Assembly (NCBI GenBank): GCA_947561585.1 | Contig: CANNZV010002337.1 | Span: 62,001 to 126,000 of the forward strand | Length of the DNA: 64,000 nucleotides | Source of the DNA: Caprella mutica | Lineage: Eukaryota > Arthropoda > Malacostraca > Amphipoda > Caprellidae | Reading direction: 5' to 3' | In this document: piece by piece, positions 23,601-33,587 of the stretch | Layout of the letters: every line of letters starts with the position of its first letter | Numbering within the stretch: position 1 is the first letter of the stretch | Position numbers and translations under genes: made by a program | The notes under the pieces: generated by a model | Database searches by the model: none | Told to the model about the DNA's origin: nothing | The model's input: the letters and a program-made list of their open reading frames with translations, nothing else

Positions 23601-24434
23601 TGAAGATTTTGAGATATTTTATCCATTTCACCTAAGAGAAACACTTATATTTTTTAAAAGGAGTTGCTGATCAAAATATATTTTGTCCTCGGTTCAAATT
23701 TATACTTGTGATTTCCTTTTTCTACTAAAATACATTTCTCCATATTGTCAATAATTTTAAAAAGGAATGGTTAATTGAATGCTTTTAAAACCAGAAAATA
23801 AATTTATTTTATTAATAGAGTTGTTGTCTAATAAAGATATATTTTATGTTTGAACTTACTTCGTTATCCGTTTTTCTGACCATTTGCGCAAAGTCATTTT
23901 CACCCCCTTCAATTAAATCTTTATAACATTCATAAAATTGAATAAATCTTTATGAAAATTTGATTGTTGATGGAAAAAGGTCCAACAAATAAATTGATTC
24001 TTGAAAGAAAACTCTATCTTCAGTTGTTGGTGAAATATACTAATTTAAAGTTGGGTTTCGTTTTTTATTTTTTGGAATACCCTGTTTTATTCCCAGCCTT
24101 TAACATTATTTTTCCTATGAAACCTACAACATAAATTATATCTAAATAATGTAATTCTATTCTATACCTAGTAACGTGTGGAGAATTGTATAGAGGTAGT
24201 GTTACCTACCATTATACTTATTGACTTATTCCTAACATTCAGACGGACAAGAGGAGTGACTGGACCATTCCTAAGAAAGGGTCCAAGTGCAGTGCCAGGA
24301 AGTGGAACAAAGTCTGCTGGGTGTTGTGTGTCACTGGCTACTCCCTCTTCGTCATCATCTACTTTTTGGTCATTGCTATTCTGCGGACTAACAAATACAC
24401 AAACAAACTCTGGATCAATGATGTCAAATTTTGA
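17699..24434 (+). CDS. Chimeric Cys-loop receptor 1 (pentraxin-CTLD-LDLa-LGIC)
   Basis: Exons: 17699-17789, 19350-19439, 19514-19726, 19810-21268, 21520-21623, 21863-22030, 22208-22387, 22549-22704, 24243-24434 (about 884 aa). Order: signal peptide (MEHLLSFLSKILVILYSLGI), a 30-residue linker, a pentraxin/LamG-like domain (WYHMCV, then ADIKIYPIALT), a CTLD-like segment that has lost its inner cysteines, an LDLa module with six Cys and DSSDERYC (about residues 461-495), the Cys-loop ligand domain (WRDHRVSF, FWQPNI), a canonical C-x13-C loop with YPFDIQ, and M1-M4. M2 is preceded by Asp-Arg at -1'/0' and lacks the PAR signature of anion channels, so cation selectivity is inferred. The exon 3 to exon 4 junction does not keep phase with any GT-AG pair I can find, so this copy may be damaged or misassembled there. 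Intron 1 holds a mariner relic and intron 8 an inverted duplication. Paralogue: 26873-32303. Confidence 0.75.
17834..18957 (-). mobile_element. Mariner-like element with about 130-bp TIRs, decayed
   Basis: Termini CAGGGTGGCGCAAAAAAAGG and its reverse complement, flanked by TA (17832-17833 and 18958-18959). The inverted repeats continue inward for about 130 bp. On the minus strand near 18180-18235 a fragment reads LPHRQNFAKWFLQRN, like the region before the second catalytic Asp in mariner transposases, and it soon runs into stops. It lies in intron 1 of receptor 1, antisense to it. Confidence 0.8.
22917..24085. repeat. Large inverted duplication in receptor-1 intron 8
   Basis: About 310-bp arms (roughly 22917-23235 and 23725-24080) in reverse complement, with a spacer of about 490 bp. 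The outer ends (AAGGTGTCTCAAA / CAGGGTATTCCAAA in the same sense) resemble mariner-type termini, so a long-TIR transposon is likely. The left arm contains an exon-like segment at 23064-23111, reading GGENGFAQMVRKTDNE, followed by GTAAGT. The same segment is equally preserved in the other arm, so I left it out of the gene model. Confidence 0.75.
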
Positions 24435-26261
24435 AAAAGAAAATAATAACTTCTTAGATTTTAAACTAAGTTCAAATAATCACGTTATTAAATATTGAGA
24501 CCATTTGGTTGGTTTGCAAGTATCTTATTGAACCTCAATTATTATGATTAAAAGTAGTCTAAATGATACACATTCAATATTTAATCTTCACAGTTAATTT
24601 ATGTTTAGAAATAGTTATCACAATATTTATTAATTCATACATTGTAGTTTACGTTATGTTATGTACTTTACTTATCATATAATTATCCTACTCTAAAAAT
24701 TATGCAATAATGAATGGAAATAGAAAAACTTTTAGAATTTTAAATTAGGAAACGACTCTAATGTCTTTTTTCTTTACTTATGGATTGAAAAACTAAAGTT
24801 TAATTAGAATTTAATTATTAATCAATACTATAATAATTTACCATTCAGAAATATATGTTAACAACTAATGTGAGTTTTTCACTATCTTTGCAATTTAAAC
24901 ATTTAAAATATTTTATATAAGAGTAAAGTTTACAATCACTATTAAATTCTATTTATTTTATTGTTAATGTTTAATAATTTTTCGTTGATATTTCTTATCA
25001 ATATATAAAAGTTTAAGATATTATTTTAAAACTTTCCTATTGAAAATCAGCAGCTTGTAACTATATTAATTAATTAATCAATATAGTTATTTTGAAATTT
25101 AAATAATTTTTCAGTAACATGTATATGAATTTAAATAAAAGATGTTACTTTCAGACTTTACTATTGAAAATGAATTAATTAGAAAATCAATAGACATTTA
25201 CCCCTAAAAGGGTCACCTTGTTTCTTTTTAGTTAAAGTTCTATCGTTCATCATTACAATCAAATAAGCTTTTTTGGAGCATCAGAACAGCATTAACTTTT
25301 TAGAGTAAGTTTTCAGAGGTCATACGTGCCATTTAGAGGTCAGTGAGAAGTAAATACGCGTGCCTGTTGGTTGTCCCCGCGACAAAATGTTCGGACACGA
25401 TGCCTACTGCCTGTGGTTAAACTATGCTACTTAAGAGATGTATTGACACTTGGCCAACCGTTAACCTGCCTTTTTACTGCTATGAATGGGTAATATAGGC
25501 TGTTTAAATTATTCCATTTCGAAAGTTAATGAAATATTTGGAGTCTTTACCGAAGACTTATAAATTTAATAAAAAATGTTAAATAATTTTTCTAATATTT
25601 TTAACAATCTATAATTAATTCTCAGGATATTATTGTAATTTTCCATTATTTAATTTGATCTTTAACAGTTAACAAATAGTGAAATATTCAAATTTACAAA
25701 ATATTATGAAAAATTGAGAATAAGTCATTTTATATTTATTTAATACTTAAAGAAAATGGATAGAATATCAGATAACTGTGGCGAATTAGATAGGACATAA
25801 GAGTGGCCATTCGTCAACCTGCGTATTTACAGCTTGAGATTTCAATATAAAAAAAAATTTATATAAAGTTAATGAAATACTGGGAGTCTTTTCCATAGAC
25901 TTAAAGCTAAATACTTTCTCGCAACTACTTATCACAGTTGTACCTAATTTACCTCACGTAAAATGACAGTAATTTTTCTTCACGAAATAAAGTAAGTGAA
26001 GTAAGTTCAGACTTACTGGCCTGTTACTTTTTTGATTAATTGTATAAATTGACGAGTTATAAAATATTTATTACATGTTTCTTTATTTGACCGAAAATGT
26101 GGAACCGTCTGATAATTTAGAGCTTACCCTAAAAGTCATATTTTATCAAGGTAGTAGAATTCAACTAAAATAAATTTATTCAATCGCAGGAATTTTATTT
26201 AAAGTGACACTGAACTTTTTGTAGAATTTCCAGTAGACTCTTATGGTGTCTATCTACGCGT
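24435..26261. other. 3' flank of receptor 1 and spacer
   Basis: Candidate poly(A) signal AATAAA near 25133. A direct repeat of about 115 bp, diverged, occurs at about 25445-25565 and 25795-25910 (TTAATGAAATATTTGGAGTC / TTAATGAAATACTGGGAGTC). The right half of a TTATCGG-family MITE lies at 26085-26131. The rest is AT-rich. Confidence 0.5.
26085..26131. mobile_element. MITE (TTATCGG family), right-end fragment
   Basis: GACCGAAAATGTGGAACCGT followed by CTGATAATTTAGAGCTTACCCT matches the right arm of the family; no convincing left arm was found. Confidence 0.55.
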
Positions 26262-26757
26262 GGCAGGTAAATTCCACCGAGGAAAACTCCACCGGCATTG
26301 AATTCAAGCAGAGGAAAATTCCTCCATTGAAAATTCCATCATTTTTGAAGAAAGTTACTCTGAGATATTATTTTACATACAGTGGAATAAAACCATAAAA
26401 TGTTAAATTGATAGGGTTAGGATAGCGGATCAGTTGGTGTAACCTGGTTAGATTCATTAGTGAAAATATGAATACTCTCAGTTTATAAATAAATTTTGTG
26501 TAATAAATGCAATTTATTTTATCACAACGAGTAATACTTATAACCTATACTCATAATATCTGAACTATATAACTAATAAAATGTTAATTTAATTAATAAA
26601 CCACCTAAATCACTTTTTCTAAATCTAATCCAATATTAGGTGGAGGATTTTTCTATGGTAGAACTTTTCAAAGGTGGAATTCTCCGTGGTGGAACTTTCC
26701 AAAGGTGAAATTTACATGGTGGAACTTTCCGTGGTGGAATTTTCCAGCGAACTCTCA
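26262..26757. mobile_element. Foldback-like element E (GGTGGAATTTTCC arms)
   Basis: The left arm has GGTAAATTCCACCGA, GGAAAACTCCACCGG and two degenerate units. The right arm at 26640-26757 has about seven reverse units such as GGTGGAACTTTCC. It has the same architecture and core motif as element C. No clear target duplication. Confidence 0.6.
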
Positions 26758-26872
26758 CTTCGATACTAACCTGTTATTATTTGGAATTTTCTGAAGAACT
26801 TATACTATACCTGTTTGTTAATTATTATTAAATCCCTCATAAAAGAGGGCAAAACATTTCCTCTTAAGTAAG

Positions 26873-29800
26873 ATGGAGAAAAAAGTCTACATCATGTCTA
26901 CCAGCGCCATGTGGGTGATGTTACTGATGGTGTCTATTAGTGTTGAGCTTCACGCTGTAAATGGTAAGGATATCTATTGAAAAATTATGATGAGGAATTT
27001 CAAGCATTTAGTTAGAGCTCTGAAATAGAAATTGATTTTGTTCTTTTCAGGGAATAAAAAATACAGATAGAACCATGCCAAATAATAATGCTTGAAGGTC
27101 CCCTCCACTCTAAATTAAAATTACTCTAGACATATTTTAAAATAGTAGAACTAAGGTTATATAACATATCCTAGTTAACAGAAAAGAAATTCATCAAGTA
27201 TTTGCTTCATAATTAATAATTAAAGAAATATTCACATTCAACCTTCAATGTCCGACATTTCTATGATTATATGAAAACAAAAGTTGAAAATACGAAACTT
27301 ATCTTGTATTATTGTAAATTTAATGGCAATTATGTATTCAGGTGCACTTTTAGGTACCTATTTTGGATAAAGCTATTAGGTAACAGTATAGGTAGCCATT
27401 TATGAAATATCTATCAGCTTTATTACAGTTTTGAATTTGTCGGCAATGGATCCTACGTATTCTCAGCTTGAATTTCGGAGAGTAGAATAAAGATCACAAG
27501 AAAAACTTAAATTACATATTATAAACTTAATCTGAAGTAGTTTGTAGTTTATAACCAGTATCCTTAGTCCTAATGATCAGAGATAAAAAAATTAGAGCGG
27601 AGGAGACCTTATAGGGAATCCATTAATAATAAAAATAAGAATTTTTTCCATTCTTTTTAAAGCTATAGAAGCGCTTGGAGATACCACAGATACAACTGGT
27701 ATTAGTTCTGTCCCTTTTGAAGATGGCTCAGTACCAACTGGGATTGATACCGTCCCCACTGTAGATGGTTCTGGTCCCACTGTAGATGGTTCTGTTCCCA
27801 CTGTAGATGGTTCTGTTTCAACTGGAGATGGTTCTGTTCCAACTGGAGATGGCTCTGTTCCAACTGTAGATGACTCTGTTCCAACTGGAGATGGCTCTGT
27901 TCCAACTGGAGATGGCTCTGTTCCAACTGGAGATGGCTCTGTTTCAACTCTAGATGGCTCTATTCCAATGGTAGATGGCTCTATTACAATTGTAGATGGC
28001 TCTATTCCAACTGTAGATGGCTCTATTCCAACTGGAGATGGCTCTATTCCAACTGGAGATGGCTCTGTTCCAACTGTAGATGACTCTATTCCAACTCTAG
28101 ATGGCTCTATTCCAATGGTAGATGGCTCTATTCCAATTGTAGATGTCACTATTCCAACTGTAGATGGCACTATTCCAACTGTAGATGGCTCTATTCCAAC
28201 TGGAGATGGCTCTATTCCAATTGTAGATGGCTCTATTCCAATGGTAGATGGCTCTATTCCAACTGTAGATGGCTCTATTCCAACTGTAGATGGCTCTATT
28301 CCAACTGGAGATGGCTCTATTCCAACTGGAGATGGCTCTGTTCCAACTGTAGATGACTCTATTCCAACTCTAGATGGCTCTATTCCAATGGTAGATGGCT
28401 CTATTCCAATGGTAGATGGCTCTATTCCAATTGTAGATGGCTCTATTCCAACTGTAGATGGCTCTATTCCAACTGGAGATGGCTCAATGACAATCAGTGA
28501 TGCATCTGAAGTTGTTCAAAATACTCTAGATGCAGCAGGGCAAATAGCAGGCATGATTGACACTACCGACAATACTTTACCAGAAGGTAATACTGGAACG
28601 AATTTGAAATAGGTTTTAGTATATCATTACATAATTTTACTGGATATTTCGATATTTAAATTTTCTCTCATACATCAACGAAATATTTAGCGATATAGCT
28701 TCAATTTTAAAATGGTTCTAGCTTTTGATTCATAACATTGTTCCACATATTTGCCGATTACAGTCTTAAATATGCATATCAAAGAAACTATATAATTTTA
28801 ATTTTGATATTATTAAATTACAATAATTGATTTATACACATGAATTAAATAAATTTTCCCTGTAAAGATGAAGTCGTTTGCATCCAAATGCTCGCCAGCA
28901 AACCCAGCGAACCCTCAGAGTTGATGGACATGGATGATGTTAACAAATTCATCACGGATTCAGATGAAATGAGTTTTGAACCTCTATCTTATGACTTGAA
29001 ATTCACAGTCGGTGCATTGTTACCGGATGCCGGAATATGCGCTTGGTTCAAACAGAGGCAGTACAGCAACTCTCCATCGATGTTGGCGATTGTCGCCGGA
29101 CATGATGAGCAGCTAGAGATTACAGGTGAGATCACGTGCTGTTCTTACCTCATGTATTTTAAAAGCACCTTCAAGTTGAAAGCACCTTCAAGACATCATT
29201 TTATCTTATAGCTATAGCCCCAACATAATTTTTTTCTTGGATCGGAAATATACTATATATGATAACTACACACAAATTATAATACTTGTGGTTAAAAAAT
29301 AGAAAAATAGTATTATATTATTGCAGATAAATAATTAACCATCGCAAATAAATTAGAAATCTAAACCTTATCTATTCATATGTATCAATTAATCATCAAT
29401 CACTTTCCAGTTCAAAACAATCGAATTGTATTGAAGACATTCTTCTGCACTATTGAGTTTGAATTCTTTTTCGACTTGAGACAGTGGTACCACCTGTGTG
29501 TTGGTTTTAATTCGTCTTCTGTTCACGCTTACATTGATGGTGAACTGATTCATGTAGCAGGCGTCACTGAATGTGATCACATAGACAAGAATGTACTAAC
29601 AACTAATGGCAAAGTATTGGTTGGTGCTCTTGAAGAACATCGTGAATTCTTTATAGGCTATGTAGCAGATATTCGATTCTACTCTCAGAAAATAACAGAG
29701 CAAATAGCTAATGAAGCCAGAGAATTTGAAAACAGCACATCGTTTGTGAAAGTGAGTAATTTAAATTCCAAGTCTCCTAACAATTACGATATTCAATCCT

Positions 29801-32303
29801 GTAAAAAGAAATCGTTCTTGAAAGAGAAGGATTCTTACTTTTTCTTTTTCATCGTTGGTGAAATGGATAAGCGTGACGCTAGTATAGCTTGTAAATCATT
29901 TGGAGGAGGCCTTTATATAAACGATGCAAATACTAACTCCTCAGCATTCAATTACTTGCACTCTATAAGTGGGGGGGATGTACTGGTTGAATCATGGGTA
30001 GAATCCGAAAATTCTCCAATGTGTACTTCAGTAACTGTAACAAACTCTAAACTGACTTTCAAAAAAATGACATGCGATTCGACTCTCTCTGCTTTCTGTC
30101 AAGTGCCTTCCAATACGAAGTTTAAGCTTATTGGTCTAGATAGCAATCCCATTGACTTCTATTATATTGAAAGTGAAAATATCTTTGTAAGTGATTATAA
30201 ATACCAGATACGCTACAAATTCCCAAGACTGGAGCTCTATGAGACTGATACTATGAACGTTATATCACAAACATCAAACTACATCAAAATGAAATATATT
30301 ATGGGCAGGCACATGTGGGAGAGTAATGGTTCTCAAAAGAATTCAAAAGAAATGACTTTCAGCGCCTGCAATGAAGACGAATTTTCTTGTGACAATGGAC
30401 TCTGTGTACCTATTAGAAAAATTTGTGATTTCGAGGAACATTGCCATGACGATTCAGATGAGTTCTACTGCAACGCTACACAAAACAGACCTGGATACTA
30501 TAATAAACATCTCTCAGGACAAGATTCTCTTGAACTACGTCTGGATCTCTTGTTAAACAGAATAGTCGATGTGGATATGAATGAAGACATTATAAAAATA
30601 GAGTTGAACATCAAAGTATTTTGGGTGGACCAAAGGTTTGATTTCTACAACATTCACAAGAATGCGAGTACTTTCATGCCTAAATCAGATAGCACATATT
30701 TCTGGCAGCCAAACATCTTACTGATAGGTGTTGCAAATGAAGATAAGAACGACTTTGCTCTTGGGGATAGTCCTGGAGAAATGTACGTGAAAGCCTTTTC
30801 AGATGGAACTTCATCATCTCATGACAGCAAAGAGGGTAAGAAAAATGAAACATAATTGGAAGATTAATTTTTCATTGAAATAATATATAAGGGGAGTACT
30901 TCTACTTATCTAATCTCTGCAAGAAAAAATTGTAATTTTTCATCAATGTCTTCATTTATCTCTTCCACATGACCAGTTTTGAAAGTTAAGAAAGGAGATG
31001 CTGAGATCATGCACGAGAAAGGCTCAATTATCAAATTGACATGTAAATTGAATCTTTACATTTTTCCGTTTGACATCCAGGTACGGAGTACTATTATTCT
31101 TGAATTGAGTACTATATATTTTCACTTTTCAGACATAACTCCCAATAATTCAGTCATAAGTAGGAAGAATAAGTATAGTACATATTCATTATTACTCTAT
31201 TATACAGACTTGTCATTTCTCAATGGTTCTGCACGGAAAAGTTAGACAAGATGCCATCTGGAAGTCCCTGGAAGTAAAAATTGGAAAAACGGTCACTCTC
31301 CCTACATTTGAATTTATTCATTTCAAATCAGAAATCGTGAATGATGGATTTGAGGTAAGTCTAATTAAGTGAAGACATAATCATAATGAAACTACTTCTT
31401 AACACTTAATTCTTGACCATTGCTGACAGATTGATTTCCAACTGCGCATAGCAAGACTCTTCAGCAGTCAAATTTTGGTAACGTTTCTGCCTTGCATTCT
31501 GCTTCAAGTCATCGGACTGAGTGTCTTCGCCATTCCTCTGGATGATCTTTCGGACAGACTCACAGTGAGCATATCCTGTCTTATTGTCATGGCAGCCCTC
31601 TTCACCCAAGTAAGTTTGGAAGATATTCTGTCACTTTTTAACTTTGTTAGTTGCATTATAAAATTTCAATCCCTAACAACATTAATTATTTAAAGAAAAT
31701 GAATCTTTTGAAGGAGATTCCTTGAAGTCTGTTTGCTCTTAACATTTGAATATCCATTAATGATGAATGAACTGAATCCATTTCTTAATATGATGCTGTT
31801 TCATTCATTTAGAAAGTTGTGGAAATGAATAGTCTTAACTAAATAGTAATTTCGAACATCTTCTTTCTTTTCAGATGAGCAGCACACTGCCAGCCTCGGC
31901 TAGCACTAAGATGATAGACATTTGGATGATGTACCACGTCTTCTCCTTGGCCTTTGTTTTCCTTCTTCAACTTGTGCTTCATCATTTGTACCTGTATGAC
32001 CAGAACAGACCACTCCAAATGTTCAAAGATCAGAATAAGGTGATACAAACACATATCAATACGATTTAAATCATCTTTCAAAATTAAAATATTTTCTTGA
32101 TCCACTATTGTAATTTTCTCATTTTCACACAGAAGAATCAAGGTTGGATTTCAAAATGTTTGATGAAAATACAGAACTCTACTTTCCCGAGTAAAATGAA
32201 CAAACTCTCTGCGTTGCTCACAGTCGTTCATTATGTTGCTTTCGTGACGTACTTCTTCCTGCTTTGTCTCTCCCAGAGAAATGAGCAGTTAAAGGACAAA
32301 TGA
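26873..32303 (+). CDS. Chimeric Cys-loop receptor 2 (repeat-pentraxin-CTLD-LDLa-LGIC)
   Basis: Exons: 26873-26963, 27663-28586, 28868-29125, 29411-30835, 30977-31080, 31208-31354, 31430-31609, 31875-32039, 32133-32303; all phases agree, giving 1154 aa. Order: signal peptide (1-30), heptad-repeat region (31-338; about 37 x TVDGSIP-type), pentraxin/LamG-like domain (about 390-540; CAWFK, WYHLCV, ADIRFYSQ), CTLD (about 556-658; ACKSFGGGL, AFCQVP), LDLa (744-778; CVPIRKICDF, DDSDEFYC), Cys-loop ligand domain (about 780-983; WVDQRFDF, FWQPNI, C-x13-C with FPFDIQ), M1 (about 996-1018), M2, M3, M4 (about 1125-1147). Loop C shows no vicinal Cys pair. M2 is flanked by Asp-Arg at -1'/0', consistent with a cation channel (inference). 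Secreted or surface location follows from the signal peptide and helices. The start is the ATG opening the signal peptide. Candidate poly(A) signal at 32844. Confidence 0.85.
27663..28586 (+). repeat. Coding 21-bp minisatellite (heptapeptide exon)
   Basis: Exon 2 of receptor 2. About 37 units of 21 bp encode T(V/G)DGS(I/V)P with Met, Leu and Ile substitutions at the second position. The frame is uninterrupted and both flanking introns are phase 1. Each heptad carries Asp, Ser, Thr and Pro, suggesting an extended, possibly O-glycosylated stalk. Higher-order duplication is visible: a block of several units at about 28030-28130 recurs at about 28290-28400. The antisense open frame across it is a by-product. 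Confidence 0.9.
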
Positions 32304-33587
32304 GTATATCCTCATCAAAAGGATTTTGAAAGATCAACAAAGCACCATATAATTGAACAGGACATATATAATTTTATATTGTCTAACTTTTAATTTGTTG
32401 AAATTGATATTATATATATCTAATGTTTAATGATAAAGAAACCTATTTAAGACTCTATTTATACACAATTTTACAATCAATACATTGAATAATAGTTGAT
32501 GTTTTTTTGAAAGAAATAATCGATAACATTCTTCTTCAAAGAAAATTATTTATTATTCTTATTCTTCTAATAAGATTATTTACACTTGTCACACTGTACT
32601 TCATGCACATATGTATGCGCATTTGGTTATTCACTGGTTTTTAATATCGTGAGGTAACTTAACTTTATTAATTATTATTAATTTATAATTATAATATTCA
32701 TCAATGTTATTATACTTCTTCTGAGTATTATTGTACTTCTACAAATATATATAAGTGTGAGTATAACCTAAGTAGAGTGAGGTGTTTTACATAGGCCTAC
32801 CTATATTTCATTTAGATATTTTCACTGTTCGACTATAAGGATAAATAAAGTCCATTTTCGGAAACCATTTTGATTCAAAAACGATATTTAATTGTTTATT
32901 GCAGCGAGTGAAAATAAAAATAAAAGATATCCCTATGAAGTAACTCTTGCTATTCACATCCTATTAATTTGCACGACCTGCTAGGTTGCATAAGTTACGG
33001 CCTAACAACTTAACTGATAACGACAAACCAAATTACCTAAGTTACTCTAAAATATTTTCTACACCAGGAAAATTAAAAGCGAGGCATGTCCCACACTTAT
33101 TCGATTGTCATCATAAGTCTGGGACCTAATAAGAGTAGGGTATGCGGATGCGTGAAAATTTATTTCACTTGGTTATATATGTGCATTAAAGGTGCTGTAA
33201 ACTCTATAAAAATGGCATTTTTGCAATGAAAATATTAGTAATTAGATGCACACATACATAAGATTGTATATGTACATACATTTTATGTATATTCCCGTAA
33301 ATAAATATTATGATAAACTTCCCCTTTAAAAACTTTCATTATTATGCTCCGAGTTTTAGTGTGAGAAGCTTGCTAATAATCGTAAAAATTACTTCGGTAC
33401 AAGAGTCTCAATATGAATATCATTCTATTTTAAGCTATAAATAGCGTAATCTTGTCTCTAAATGTAAAAAATTGCTATATGTAAATATAAACTCGTGCAA
33501 TCTGTAAAAATATTGAAACTATTGTAATATAACTAGGCACATAGATTTACTAGAAAAGCTAGGTATTAGTCACTAATCACTATTAAC
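32304..33587. other. 3' flank of receptor 2 and spacer
   Basis: Probable 3' UTR with an AATAAA at 32844-32849; beyond it AT-rich DNA without exons or clear repeats. Confidence 0.45.

Noticed and set aside
27592..28170. Minus-strand open frame of 192 codons over the heptad-repeat exon
   Set aside because: Antisense shadow of a 21-bp coding repeat whose + strand is spliced in frame into receptor 2.
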